Source: Stromatinia cepivora (taxonomy: Eukaryota; Ascomycota; Leotiomycetes; Helotiales; Sclerotiniaceae). From it: a stretch of 64,000 bases of DNA. The position numbers were made by a program, and so were the translations under genes. The stretch lies in the NCBI GenBank assembly GCA_014898415.1, contig RCTD01000034.1:310001-374000 (forward strand), in the 5' to 3' direction. The notes below the pieces were generated by a model, which worked only from the letters and a program-made list of their open reading frames with translations, had not been told where the DNA came from and searched no databases. Shown here piece after piece: positions 13,057 through 27,500 of this stretch; positions within the stretch are counted from its first letter, which is position 1, and each line of letters opens with the position of its first letter.

Positions 13057-16000
13057 GGTTGTCAAGAATGTTATTTACTGTTAATATAAAGAGACGATGT
13101 CTATTCAGTATAATCGTAGACAAAAACTAGCCCTCCTTTCAGCCCTGCACTAGCATTTTTAATGTCTTTAGTCTTAAGGAAAGTAGGGTCGCTAGAATAG
13201 TCTGGTAATCAGATTAGTCTTGTTTATTATTGGTTGATTCACTCATGTTATTACAGTTTTATGTTCGAGAAATTTATACTTCACATCATACGACAAGGAA
13301 CTATGCTGGGAATTATAGCATTTTCCACCGCTAAACTGTCGCTCTCGTGACAGGAAGGATGTCTGGTAGAAGTATATCCATGAATGCAGACCATTCTGTA
13401 GTGTTGGGCACCGGGCGCTGGACCCGCTGGGTCACTCAATTTATATCCCGGAACATTGCCGGCCTTGATTTCTACGGCTGAGGTGTTGCTTCAGCAAGAT
13501 TTTATATAGCCGGACGAGTACGGGCATCCAATATAGCTTTTCTGTAAATTTACTGGTTACCCAGCTCGTGCTGAAATATCGTTTGAAGTAGCCAGATAGG
13601 GGACCTTTAAATAGTCATCGAATTTGAGCCGAGTATCTCCCCATTCCTCTAACTTTTGACTTTTGGGTGCTGAATTCTGGCATGCACCTTCGTTCTCAGA
13701 TATTGATTTTCATAAAAGAAGATAAAAGGTGCCTTATTACAAACGCAGGAGATCTTCCAAGTTGCGCCATAGATCCCCTCTCTTAAGAGAATATTTTAAT
13801 TCTTTGACGGCGGGTTCAGCAAGTCTTTGATAACCCAGATCGCACTGAATTGTTGTTGAAGTAACCGAACATCTCATCATTGGACCTGTTCAGGTCACTG
13901 GACCAGCAGCTGGTTTTGTGGGAGCTGCAGTATGGTCCAAGGGCCTCTACGGCCCTTCTCTATCCGAAAAAAAGTGGATAAGTTTCCAATTATGAATAAT
14001 AGAATCAAAGAGTATACACCATTAAAGAAACTATAAGAGAATGTAAAGTTGAGGTGTTTTCCAAGACATATTGAAAATGTCTTATTCGAAAGGAAGATGT
14101 GATTGTAATGAAAATAAAATGGAAGAGAGGGAATCGTGGTGTTTATATAGATATGGTGAATTGCTAGCGGGGGAGCTAAAATAGTGTATGATGAGATTCT
14201 TAACACAAATGATGAGAATTTTCATCAACTACTTAGCTGATCAGGACCTTCACACTATCTAAAAACTCGATCCTGATCTATAATTTAAAAATATTTAACA
14301 GTGTTTTCTTGTGGCTCAAGCTAGCAGTACTTGAATGAGGGGTAGACTAGCCAAATTTAACCTCGCGTACTTAGGGGCCACACTAAAATCATTTTTAAAA
14401 CGGTATTTTCGGAACATTTAATATGCTACTAGACTCTAAATATTGCTTTAAACTAAGATGTATTGGATGACGCTGAGGACCTACAAGAATGGTAAGATCA
14501 ACAGTCATGAGATAGTGTAAGTGAACGGAACGTGATCGTGATATACATTGTGGTTGGGCCCATTAAGTCGAAGATCGTCATAGGAAACTTTGTCAGTATC
14601 GAATTCGCTAAAGACGTGTGTAGGCTATTCTGTTGCCCCAGTTTAGCATTATTAGGGCTTTGGAATTGCATTGTTAGATGAGATCGGAGCTAGGGATGAG
14701 GTGAAGTTGACGTAGGTGATATGATTTGGAATTGACTTTATTGGTTTGGGCCTGAATGCATACAATTATTCCGTCGGGGCGGTACTTCATACATGATAAA
14801 TAACGCTGTCATAAATGCACCTCCTCCGCTATTCCGAATCGCAGAATACGCAAAGCATTAGAATTGTAGAGGGGGAGAAGATAAGGGCCAACTAGCGGTA
14901 GCAAAGTTCAATAGTGTTCGATGTAAATCCATAGTCTGGAATCTTTTATAGCCCTCAAAAAGATCTACAATTAAGTACAGCTGACAGCCAGGCTGGATTT
15001 ATCATTCCAAATGATCCGAATAGATCCATTAAGAGATTATTTTTGGAAGTGGATAATGTGACCAGGTATGACATTAAGGACAGGAAACATTACTGAGAGG
15101 AACTAGAGCTAGTCTGCATGATACTAGCGTCAAACACTAAACAATATGATAGATAACTACAATATGCCTTTGACTAGCCCGAGAATATGATTAAGCGAAG
15201 AGCATTGCCTACTTCGCATTTCCCGTGACTATTCAAGACCCTGTAGCAAACATACTCAAGTACTGTAAGCCCTAAAACGCCCTTCAAATGTTGGAAGCTG
15301 TGATGTCACGAGGAGAATATAGAGTATAACATGAATGAAAGGAGAGTAGCAGAAGGAGCACGTGAACCTCGCCTACCTCAGCCACCGCTTAGATGTTGTG
15401 CAATGACTTATTGGTAACTGGGTTGTGCTCACAATGGAGCATATTCAGACGAAAATATGCCACAGCAGACGATCTGGATATGACACTCGACATTCGTCTC
15501 TTACTTTTATCGTTGGTCTAAGTGGAGATATCGCGAGGTAGATTATCTAGGGAGCCACTTCCTTGTAGACCGTACACTCGACCATATGTTCCATCCTTTC
15601 AACATTGGTAGATCCACCACATAAAAATCGTAATCAACGGACAGATCAACTAGTGATGTTGCAGAGATTATTCTTGGTGGCTATGTCTATTCACATCTCA
15701 TCTCATTCAACCCATAAACTCCATGATGGTGGTGGATTTGGGCACCTTCTGAACTAAACCCCAGAAAAACCAGATATAGAAACCAAACATAAGACAGCCC
15801 ATGCGCTTCGGAATATTATTGCATGAAAATTGCTCTAGGTCGTGATAATCATCTGTCGCCGATAAGAGCCAAAAGCTATTCTGATCCCACCGACACGTGT
15901 TTCTCGCGACAAAGTCTCCATTCCGAGTTATCAATAGATCAAACATGATGTGAGAGCTTCGTTGCAGTTACAACGATAGGCTCTAAATATAGCAAGCCGC

Positions 16001-19000
16001 ATATAACGCAGAGAATCCTTCCGATACGGCACAGCACCAACTGCAGCTGTCATCGCTACTAAGACGTGATCTTTTCTTGGGACGAAAACTAATGTCACTT
16101 GAATCATGTGAATCGTAAATAGGTACTGTTCATATGCATGTTTGTAATATTTGACATGGGCCAATACTTTAGAAACTTTTCATATTGATGGGTGGATTTG
16201 AAACTAATCATTACTGGATTGTACCAATATATCTGGTGGATTCAATACTTGTACTCGATACCCGCCCGGGGAAAGAACTTGAGTAATAACCAAAGGTACA
16301 GACACGGATGAAGATACACGATTGCAGAACAAAAAGCATAATATGTTTGTTTCAATACATACAACATTATGGACATGGATTCTCCACATTTGTGACCACA
16401 GACCTCGAGAAATGGAGAATGATGTATTGAATTGATTATAGACAAAGAGCACGGCAGAGACATTCTCTTAGCGCCTTCGCTTTGCGGTCTTGACAGCCGG
16501 TATGTCTCCATGGTTGGGATAGGACCTCGAGAAGAACCACTTCTTTAATCCGTGCGGGTACGTGCTGAGAATAGTACATTGGACAGATCTGAAGATGACG
16601 TGCATTTATCAGTTCATGGGAAATATTGGCGGTTAGGATATCTTTTGGGAGGTTGGTGGTTGTGGTTGGTTGTGGTTGGTTGTGGTTGTGGTTGCAGTGG
16701 GAGAGTGAAGGGGTCCAAGCACGTGCATAATATGTAACGCTTGGGGAACTCTAAGATGCTTGTGGTCTAATTATAATAACAATGATGGGTTAATTATTGA
16801 CTGTGCTTTATTAAAAAATATTAGATTTTGCTCAATGTGGAAGGTCATTTCTATCGTATTGAATATTGAAGCCATCCATCGGATTTTGAGCATGGATAAC
16901 TAGCCGATTGAGAATCTGAGATGGGTGGATTTGATTCGACTCGTCCACATCTAACGGTCACACCCGGACAGAATGTGCGAGTCGGTATTCCCGACTTTCA
17001 CGTACATGAGTCAATGCCTCCATTATGATTCAACCCTTAGCTTTTGCTTCAATAGCTTGTTATTGATAGCAAGAAAGCTCAGTAAAGATTGGTGGTGGGG
17101 TTCACTTGTTTGGGGTTGGTCACTGAAATGGTACTCTATGCTATGGATAATCATTCGATCGGTTACATCCGGGTGCTTCTTCATTATTTTGGCCATTATG
17201 TTATCGTCGTGGGTTTGTCAAATCTCAACTTCGGGTGGACCCGAGTGTGTGTCTATGTTTGACGGAAAGGAATGAGGCTGGGATGCGGGAGTCCGGTTGG
17301 TGTTCATACATCATCGTCGCTATTTGAATGTGGTGGGAATGAAAGGAATAGTAGGACTAGACGGAAGGGTCTGTGAGAGACAAGATAGACAGGAATAACA
17401 GGACATGAATATTAGCTGAGGATGAAGATCAAGATCAACATCGTCGTACATCTCATGATCATGACAATCGCATCCGTTTGAGAATCGCTATTCCTTCAGA
17501 CTGTAAGACGACGGCGAATCATCTCCGCATTGTACTCTATTATCAGGGTACGGTACCAAGGTAACCTCGAGAATTGAAGAACAACTGCAGTAAGACGGCG
17601 GATTCAGCCTATGCCTTACACACCATTCTCTTCTTCCACTCAAGTATTTTCATTCCTTCCACATCTGACCACCATCTGACGTGCGTCTTCCTTTGATTCT
17701 TACTTCTTGCGAATCGGCTATATAGTCGGCGTGCTTTTACTGGATGGTTGGATGATGACTGGATGGTTGGATGATGGCTGCTTAGGTTGGGGGTATGTAT
17801 TGTGGCCATACCTACAGTGTACAGAAGTGTAAGAGAGATTGCCTATTTTCCTGCCTTGTCATCCCATTTCCGTTACGTGGAGCCGGAGTTAAAAAGACCT
17901 CGAGGTTGTACAGCGTTTACTGTGGGGGTAGGGTATTGAAGGGGATCGCAATGGTGGTCAGAGTGCTATTACGGATACACAACAGCTTGGGACCAAAGAT
18001 CACAGACCACATATTATTGTATGGAGTAATAAATGCTCAATCTATTGAAAATTACCTAGACTGTCAAGCACATCAGATCTAAATCCTTCCTACCTGAAAT
18101 TAGCAGTTTGGACGTTGGTGGTATAAATGGGGAAATGCTGTCTGTTGGGGATGTAGGATGTTGGTACATCAAACCAATAATGAAGGAGATTTTAGTTTCG
18201 AGATAATTTTCATTCATTTATTTGCAGCGTTCGGGAGTTCCACGATTTGGGGTGGACTTTCGCACTGGGCAGCGGTGAGTTTCAGGGGTTGGCGAAGGTT
18301 AAACGGTGCCCAGCTAGTAGTTTATCGTTGCAAGGAGATGGCTAATTGGATACAATAACCATGACCTTCAATCTTGTTTCCTCGTGCGGTTAAAGGCGGT
18401 GTTGGCGGTAAGAGGGAAGGTAATTTGAAGAGACAGCTGTAGCCTGTAGATTCTGTGCAATCAAAGTATGAGGACTTGGTTTTGTTTTGGCTGGAATTAC
18501 CCGTGTATGGTATTCTGTAGCAGTTTTTCAGTCTAGTAACAACTTGCCGTATGTCGGGTCTCCCACGAACGTAAAATAAATGGGAGTAACTTGTCTGGCT
18601 GGGTAATGGGTTCATTGAACTTCATTCATTGGGTAAGATGAAACCTCCGGGCGTTTGGCTAAGGCGGATTTTCATCGGAAAGGCTGGATACTGAGGAAAC
18701 CAAGATGGATGATGAGTACGAGTACATAAGCGAGCTTCATTGGCTACGACATTTTATGGTATAACTTGTGATATCTCGGAGATGTCCAGCCTCTATTTTG
18801 GCATCTCGCCCTCTTTCGCCCAGTTACTACTGCCGGCTCTATCCATTATTGTGCATATATAGGACGAAGGTAAAGCAATGACTATCCGTGAATGAGCAAG
18901 ATATGCAGCTTGTGCAGTGAGGCTGTGGGGAAGATAGAGCCTGTCACTGTGTCTGTCATGTCTATAACTCTCAAATCAATACCAATTAGATGAACCAATA

Positions 19001-20397
19001 AAATTGTGTGGATGAGACTTTGCCAACAAATATGTATTATTATGGATCATTTCTCAAATTTTTTGAAGACTAAATTATGGAATAATGGAAGAACATCAAA
19101 ACTCATTAGTTACTAAACTTATCTTAGCTTCATAAATCTTTTTCTTGTTGTAAATAAAATTCTGTGTTTAAAACAACTCTGACAGGCTCACACCAAGTAC
19201 ACAACCCTTGGAATATCGACGCCCCAGCGTTTCTCTTTCACTTATGAGCAAATCATTCTATACAATCTTAACCACAAACATCAATCATTTCCGTCGCTGC
19301 AGCCTCACTATCGTCGTTTCCACTTTATGCCGCTCAGATCACTCATTGGGCGATGTTTTACTGGGCTGGGCTCGTATGCGTGGCAAGGGCGCAGTAATGC
19401 TGCATAAATTGACGATTTTAACTGGAGAAGGTCAGGGATTGCGACCGATACTACTATTGAAGTCTTCACCAGCATGACCGGTAAAAGAACCCAGAAAGAA
19501 AGAATAGGAAGGAAAAGGAGCAAGGGAGAATCTAAAGTTTGTTCCATGACCAAAACAGAGGGTGGTTCCCCAGTCGACTTCTGAAGGCCTATCGAATAAT
19601 CCAAGAAGGTATAATAAATAACCCTAGTTACGTGGCATAATGATTTGCTCAAGATATTACCTGAAGAAGAAATTGACGAGGAATAGATGGTTGAAACATA
19701 TAGATTGGTTGCTGAGAGATCGCCTATTACCTGTGTACAGGACGAAAACAAAATGGAGGCCAGAATCTATTGTCATCTATTTTGCACAAAAACAAGAAGT
19801 GAATAATAAGCCTAGGCGGGAAAGTAAGTTAGCAACAATGATGTTGATCAGCAGGCAAGAGAAAATGTCTCAGACCTTTTTTGGGGGGAAGGGGGAAAGG
19901 TAAATTTCACGCACAATCAAGGTTAGACCAGTTTGATAGCCCTGCGATTTGGCAACTACATACGACTCTATTCACATATGATTTTAGTTCCCACACTCTC
20001 TAGGCTTAAAGTATTACTACTCAACTAAGCTTAGGTCATTTTCGTTATTTTAATTATCGATTTTACACAAAAGTAAGCTACCATGGATATTATTCTGAAT
20101 ATATACATACAATCGGTTCCTCCCCATTACGTTCATTGAGATCCTCAAGATCCTCACAATTGATTTCCCTTCATATTTCAATATACTTGTCGTCGCTCAC
20201 CTCCTTCCTTACCAAAGACGACATGCGGAATAACATATAACCTAATCATAACGCAAAGAACCCATTTGGAACCGGACGTCGCCCCCGGATCCCTTTTCCT
20301 TTACAACTGTTCATCAGCCCAATTTTTGGTCCATTGGAGTAGGAGCCATTTATATCCAGGTCGTTTCCTTTTTTTTTCTCTCTCTACACTTTCTGCC
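13057..20397. other. 7.3-kb gene-poor region
   Basis: No open frame carries a recognisable domain and none is supported by splicing into a longer frame. There is a faint direct repeat (about 13549-13598 against 13821-13870, sharing ACCCAG-TCG-CTGAA-T-GTTTGAAGTA-C). Composition is near the window average rather than extremely AT-rich. The last 300 bases contain the kinase promoter. Confidence 0.5.
16651..16695. repeat. GGTTGT-type microsatellite
   Basis: Repeated GGTTGTGGTT units on the plus strand; G/T-only tract. Confidence 0.8.
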
Positions 20398-21881
20398 ATG
20401 TTGGATCATAATAGGGAGTTACCACCATGTTTCCCGCCTACCAAACTTGCTTTCCAAAACAGTCCGCTTCACCAATATCCACCGTCTCAGGTCAACCCTT
20501 ATTCTGCACTATTTTCATCTCACCATACATATCCAACCCCTCCTCCATCGCCACTAGCTTTTTCGATGCCTCAGGATCATAGGATAGGTACAATACTAGG
20601 AGAGACTCTATTATTATCACGAGCCTTAGGCTCGGGAGCCTACGGGACAGTATATTATGCCCAGGATTTGTCCACCGGAAAAGAGTATGCCGTGAAAGCT
20701 CTCAACAAAAGAAATGCCTATGGACAACCTTTGGACACAAAAGCACGACTTTATCAGTCAAGAGAGATAGCCTTACACTGGAATGCTTCGGCGCATCCTA
20801 ATATTGTATCGATGTATAAGATTCTCGACGATCCGGACTGCACCTATGTTATCTTGGACTACTACCAGGAAGGAGATCTTTTCTCTAATATTACTGAGGG
20901 CGGTAGATATGTAGGTCACGATGCTCTAATCCGGAGCATCTTCCTCCAAATCTTGGATGCCACGGAACATTGCCACCGTCTTGGAATATACCATAGGGAT
21001 CTCAAGCCAGAGAATATTCTAGTCTCCAATTCTGGTCGTACCGTTTGCCTAGCAGACTTTGGATTGGCCACACAGGAACCCACATCTCGTGATCACGGAT
21101 GCGGATCTACATTTTACATGTCCCCAGGTAGGCATTGCTCACTCCGATTCCCAATCCGCAGTCTCCCTCTACCCACTAACACGTTCCGTTGTCAGAGTGT
21201 CTCGAGCAATCATATGCACCATACAGATGTGCTCCGAACGATGTCTGGTCTCTCGGGGTGATCTTGGTCAACCTCACATTTGGAAGAAATCCTTGGAGAC
21301 AAGCCTCATGGGATGATGCCACATATAATGCCTTTCTCAAGAACCCAGATTTCCTTAAGACTATTCTAAATCCATCGGACGAACTTAATATCATCTTACA
21401 AATGATCTTTCAACCAGACCCAGAGCTCCGTATTACTGTTCCAGAGCTTAGATTGATGATCCAACGATTGCCAGGCTTTTACTCATCTCCCTCTTCCCCA
21501 AGAACATACGGTACACAAATTACCAACAATTTATCAAACGACTCTGGCTACTCTGCGTCATCTCAATATGTCGCAAGCCCATTTCGATCATCATCGTCGT
21601 CTCACGACTCGGCTATTTACATTGAAGACGATTGCCCCAGCACCCACACTGGAACCACCAATTCAACTCAATCATTCCGTAACACTGGTCTTCCTGATTC
21701 AAATAGCAATGATATGGAGGATCGCAATGGCCATTTCCACAACCATGTTTATTCCAATGGTAGCCCCAGGGAAAGTGTACTCGTATCTTCTCAGCACTTT
21801 ATTCCATACTCGGCACGGCCTTCTCTATCGCCTCCAACAACTCCACCTCCAAACGTTGCACATTTTCCACGGAGGCCTTGA
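20398..21881 (+). CDS. Ser/Thr protein kinase, Ran1/Sks1-like
   Basis: Two exons, 20398-21127 and 21196-21881, with a 68-nt GTAGGC-CAG intron (1416 nt, 471 aa). The open frame runs further upstream but the first ATG is 20398, in a GCC-ATG context. Residues 1-70 are Pro/Ser-rich and low complexity. The kinase domain follows: glycine loop GSGAYGTV at about 78-85, VAIK lysine 100 (YAVKAL), catalytic HRDLKPEN at 199-206, DFG at 220-222 and an activation segment ending [10 protein letters not shown], which spans the intron. The DVWSLGVIL helix F motif is complete. The C-terminal 120 residues are Ser/Asn/Thr-rich. The arrangement and [19 protein letters not shown] helix E resemble fungal Ran1/Pat1, Sks1 and Vhs1 kinases, which act in nutrient signalling and meiotic control. 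All catalytic residues are present. Confidence 0.92.
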
Positions 21882-24451
21882 ATGGACCATTCCTGCAATG
21901 GGCAAAACTTATCCGGGGATGTTTTGTTTTAAAAGTTTCATTTCATTTAATTTTCTTACATCGACTTCCTTACCCTCAGGATCTCGGGATACATTGTATA
22001 GTTTTTCTTAGTTTTTTACGGGCTGTTCAAATAGGTGCATAGGTCCGGATACTAGTCTTTAACGCATGATTAAAACGAAGAAACGTTGGTATTGGACCTT
22101 TGGTGTTCGGGCAGGAATTAACCAGGCGTTCTAGGGTAGGACAGACATGGGAGCGGCAGCATGTTGCCGTACTGGGAGTTTCGGCGTCCTTTTTATCACG
22201 ATACATTTTCTGGAGTTGCGGGATTTTTCTTTTAAACTCTTTGGTACTTTCGCTTTATACCCTTTGGGCAGGCCTTTATCAATGCATAGGACGGTAGAAG
22301 GATGGAATTTTCAAGCTTGTTTGGCAAGAGCTTCCATGGCGATAAAAATAAATACGTTAAAGGCCGACATGTGGGCAATCGGTCAATTTTAGGGAAAAGA
22401 TGGTGTTGGGCAAGGGAAATAGGTATAATGTACATGTACATCGAAACAGCATTCAAAGCATAGGACGGAGTTCATACCAGTAGTTAGAATTCTACAGCCA
22501 TCTTCGACAAAACATATTCTTCATTACTGGTGGTTGTGAGTCTTGAATATCATTTTCTGCGGCAATTCGAGCGCGATGCGACGAAATATACTCGGCATTA
22601 CGATTAGAATTGCAGAAATGCACAGAGATAGATAGACTTAAAGATTTTATCCAGCCCGCCCCTCCAGCAATGACAATATTCTCGAACCATCTTGGAAATT
22701 TCTATCACATCGGATTACCTCGAAAGAGAACATGCATAAGCCTAGATTAAAGCGTCTGGGCGTGCATATGCGGTGACATGGTTCACGATGATTGTGGTGA
22801 TTCATTTGAAGCCACCGTTCGCCTTGTTTTTTTTTTTAAGGTGTGCGCCTTTGTGCCCGGGTGGGTCAGATGATGCGTTGGTGGCTGGCCTTGGTGCTCC
22901 AATCATGTGTTTGTGGCGAGTATGATTAATCACGTGTTATGTGAGCTCAATTTTTTCCCTCACACAAGTTAAAGGTTGTCTTTGGTTTCTTTGCCGATAG
23001 GGACTTAGAGCCCCTTTTCAAGCGGAAGGGCTAAGTTCCCCGCGTTTGTGTATTTTACTAGTTAGTGCTGGTAGTGGCCTTCATTATCACAGAATCAGCT
23101 CAATCAAGTGTTGAAATTTTGTGGTTGATATAGAGATCGATCAGATGCATGGCCATCATCGTCCATGTATCTTCTTCCAAGAGGATGGTCGAGACCGCTT
23201 TGGTGCGCATCGATGAGTTTGCTATGGACTAACACATTGAATCTTTGGAGAAACTATTGGACGGCGAGTAGATAATCACTGCGCGTGGTGTAGTGGTGAA
23301 CATGCGACGAATAATCATAGAGATCATTTGAACGAGTTAAGTGAGAGTATAGGATGATAAGATTTGTCATAATGAGTTGTTACTAGTAGCTATGGCGCTG
23401 CGGTCTTAGCTCATGGAAACGTGTTAAGAATAACCACCCAAAGCCGTCGAGTGATGGCATTACCTTCACCCCGCTTGTCGGTAGGGAGAAATGAGCTTTT
23501 GGGGTCTTCACTACGTCTCATTCTGACTTCTGTTGGTAAAAAAGGAAAGCTGACTAAGATTGAGTATGATATGCTGAAGGCTGTGGAGTCAAATCGACTT
23601 ACAAGGTACGGAATACCAACTATGGCTAGATTGAAAATTGAAAGATAGTCTTAAGAATAAAAATATACCATTCAAAAATCATATACCCCTCCTGCGGGGC
23701 AGCAAATGACTTGAACGTGACAACTTTATCAGCCGGTCTTGAGATTTGAATCCGACTTCGGAAATCTTTGCTGGCTATCATATGCCACGGCTGCTTGAAC
23801 AATACCGGAGGAGGTGACATTCCGACGGTACGAGTACCAGTATTCTGTGAGCCATTTATCGGTACTTTATACATTTCAAATACCACACGTTATTGAGGGT
23901 AGCTATCATGCGCTAGCGACGGGACCTGACGGCAGCTATTTTAGTGTGCAGTCTGTCACGTGATTTTGACTCGCAATCTTTTGTTGCACACCTGCCTCTG
24001 GAAGGAATAAGAAGAGACATAGGTATTTATTTCTATGTCCTTGGCTCAGAAAACGAATGGTTAGGTATCGGAGGGGTAGAACTTCCATAGTGGCGTCCTA
24101 TCAGAGATTCTAGCATCTTCTTATCGGTCATTCCTCTAACAGTATTGAGAAATGATATTCTTTCTCATTGTCATTGGGAGGAAAGTAATTGACTAAGCGA
24201 GAGCTAGCGCGTAGAAGAGAAGACATGAGATGAAGTTGATAAACCAGATTTGGTGTAGCAGTCTACCGTGACAACGCATCAACAAACTTCACGCGGGAGA
24301 GTCTGCTTTGAGCATTCCTCATGCGGAGGGCCCAATGCAGACGCTACTTGAGTCATTCTCCTCACTTACGGGTAAATGCCATGCACTTTCACTTCAAATC
24401 GGATGATTGCAGTCCAAGCCTTGGAACCACAATTCAGACTTGTGGTGATAT
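21882..24451. other. Gene-poor region downstream of the kinase
   Basis: No recognisable gene. Around 23281-23312 a 5'-half tRNA-Gly-like string (GCGCGTGGTGTAGTGG) occurs without a matching 3' half; it may be a tRNA relic. Confidence 0.4.
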
Positions 24452-24573
24452 TACTCGTGCGACAAGAAAGTATATTACACTCCACTTTAAGCACGCACCA
24501 CAAGATAGTAAACTACATAGGAAATAATAGCCCCTACTAATAAAGTGTGCTATAATTTCTGGCCGCACGAGTA
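24452..24573. mobile_element. TA-flanked MITE, copy 2 (Tc1/mariner-like)
   Basis: Element 24454-24571 (118 bp) flanked by TA. The left end CTCGTGCGACAAGAAAGT and the reverse-complemented right end CTCGTGCGGCCAGAAAT belong to the same family as the element at 12935-13054. The interiors of the two copies are largely dissimilar, so the family is defined by its termini. No coding capacity. Confidence 0.82.
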
Positions 24574-27500
24574 CCGCTTAAGAGACGGGTTCAACTGGTG
24601 GGTCACACTAACTAGCGGCTCTTGAACTTGAAAGCTTTCCAGGTGTGCAATTTATACTTTAAGCTCGACGGGCCACCGCATCTCTCCACTTGTTCAAGTT
24701 TAGTCCCAGGATCCCAATACGCCGGTGGAGGAATCAAGCGGATCATCAATACACCTTGCCAAGATCGGTATCGAAGGAGCAAACAGGAAGATTCCTCCAA
24801 TGAGAGCTCAATCTGAGTTGAATGTATAAAAGAATTGCAGTTTAGCTCCATACTATCTGATCAGATCTATTAATACCTCACATCCTTCCGTTCGTCCTTC
24901 CACTATATCACGAAACAACCTATCAAGTGCTGAAGAACTCATAATTACTCATCAGGGTCCCCTGTCAACAATGCCCATGTCTACTGCTATATCATCTGGA
25001 ACGCTCCCCGCACTAAATATCATAAACAACAATAATCACCACTTTTTTTAAACCCCACATTCTGATCTTCAGAACCATGAAGATCCAGAACGAGCGGATT
25101 TCTTGGCTGAAGTCATGGAAAGGTAAAATTCTCTTGCTACCACATAGGAATGAGCCTTAAGAGTTGAATAGGCCTTGATGGTACGAGTCTGTCCCCAAGT
25201 GAGTTCTTACCAGTTCAAAAGCAATGACATGCAAATGTGCGATAAGTCTTTTATTCTGGATCGTTGCGGCATGCAAATGGTGGAATGCTTCTCACACCAT
25301 CAGTAATCTGGACTTGGTGCCGGGTAAGAGGTTGGGAGGAGGGTAGTAGAGGGATATCAAGCGCTCAGTCTCCGCCATGATCATGAACTATTAGCAACAC
25401 TATATGAAATCTACCTTCGCACGGCTTGGGCTACCTTCAGCCTGCCCGCGACGCCTCAAACTCATATTATTTCCGGTAGATAATACTTGTATGTTATGTG
25501 ATTCACGACTTTCAAGCCTGATTCCGGCACTTTGTCATTATTAGTGTGCTTCAATATCTTGAATAGTACCGACTACACATGATGATTCCTTTCTAATTCA
25601 GTATAATGTTCTTCGAGAGGTATCTAACCACTCCGCTGTGCCAAACTGAGTCGAAAAATGCTGAAAAAACTCAAAGCTCGATAGTAGCAGGACTATCGTG
25701 TTGTAAATCGAGTATCCTCCTGACGTCATGAGCCTACTCTCTGATCATTTCTTCAAACGACAGAAAAACTCGCTCTAGAACTCAAAATCCAGAGGAAATG
25801 TGGCAAAATATATGGCAAAGCAGCCCATTGTCCCAAATCATCACATTTTTTATCGGAAATCGGCGTGCTAATTGTAGCGAGTTGTAAAGATGTGCAACAA
25901 AACTTGATGGAGACATGTTTAAGGGCATGATCGGCTGGTGATTGTCCAGCCAACATCAGCCTACAACGATGTTGCCTGCACGGAGGAGTCTTATTTTAGG
26001 GCATTTACTTCCTTGAGCGGAGCTCCACTACGGTACATGGCCTATGAAATAGCAGCGGAGCTGGGAAAGTCGGATCACCGGCAGCAAACTCCACTCTCAA
26101 TATTCTCTATATAAGGACGCAAGAATAACCTCTTGGCCCCACTGAATATTGAGTGACAAAATGGTATATATGCCTAAACTTTTGTGTAAGAATTTTCTTA
26201 AATATTGTGGTCAGAAACCCTCTGCCCCAATCAATATTTAAACTGGAAAGGTCGAATCTGGTCAAAATGAATAGTCTTTGTAGGGTGAAATAGGGATTGG
26301 GTTCTGGGCACGTGGTTATTTTTGACAGCCCCGATATTCCTCCAAGTTGGCTATAATTACTGAAGGGCCATCTGTAGGCCTTAATAGAGAGACCCCTAAA
26401 TATCCTTTTTTTGTGCGCCTTCTTTCATATCTTTACACTGGGCTACGCCGTAGTTAAAGATCGGGAAGACTCTGTAGCGAATTGATTGTGAGTGAGACAG
26501 GATAAGGAGAATTAGCAAGAAAACGTGATCTCTCCACAGTGAAAATATAATACGTGTTCAAAATCCAAAACTTGGCCATGAGAAACAGTAAAACGCATGA
26601 ATCGTGAAGCCTGGGTAGATACATAATGCTGGGGCACCTCAGAACGGTGCAGAAAGTACATTGACTCACTACTTTCGCAGATAAGACAAAGGAGCTTCCC
26701 TGATTTCCTATCCACTTGTGGCAATACATAATGCACCAGAGCCCAAGTTGATTGAATGTACACTTGTAAACTTAGCTAACCGAGCCATCCCAGCTTTTGG
26801 GATTAGAACCGGGCTGGTAGTCCTTTCTTAGCCCCGAATTATTTTTCCCAGCCTCGCCCAGTTAATGTGTACGTTACAGTCAGTCCCCAATCCGGTGACT
26901 CGGAATGGAAGCAGCTTCACCGCAACTTTGACAGCGGACGTGCACAAACACGATACCCCAGCCTACCGGCCCGATGATGCCAGTCCCGATGCCAGTCTGT
27001 CCTCTCAATATCCGAGCACGTTCTTTCAACTATCCCCTTGCCAGGATCAAGATTCCAGATTCCATAGAGAACTCGAGTCGCATGCATTAGGTTGAGGGTG
27101 TGGAAATATTCGAGATGCTGCAAGCTGGACTTCCATCTTGCATCTTACATCGCTCTCATCTGACCATCTTGGAATGCTTGTCAAAGCGTACAGCATTCCA
27201 TATTAGTGGATACCATGACTCCCGTGGAAAAGTACTATCGAATCGTTGGTATCATAAGTACTGCACGTACTATTGTTGGGGATGCAATGATGCAGCCATG
27301 ACAGAAAGATGAAGTGTTCTTGCAGAAAATATGGAGGGTGTGGTTTCTGTGTGGGTGGAGGGCCAAGCATATCGGAAATTTGACGTGGTAGCCACTCACG
27401 GTGCCGTAAGCGATCAAAACGCGTCGATGAAACATTTGTATCGATAACAAAAAAAATTCAAACTCGACAAGTCGACGCTAATTGATGATTGCTAGTTCTG

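Noticed and set aside
15707..16164. Two adjacent minus-strand frames that might be one spliced gene
   Set aside because: No recognisable domain and no splice sites joining them in frame with a consistent product.
23279..23312. tRNA-Gly-like 5' half
   Set aside because: No T-arm, B box or acceptor partner downstream; at most a relic fragment.
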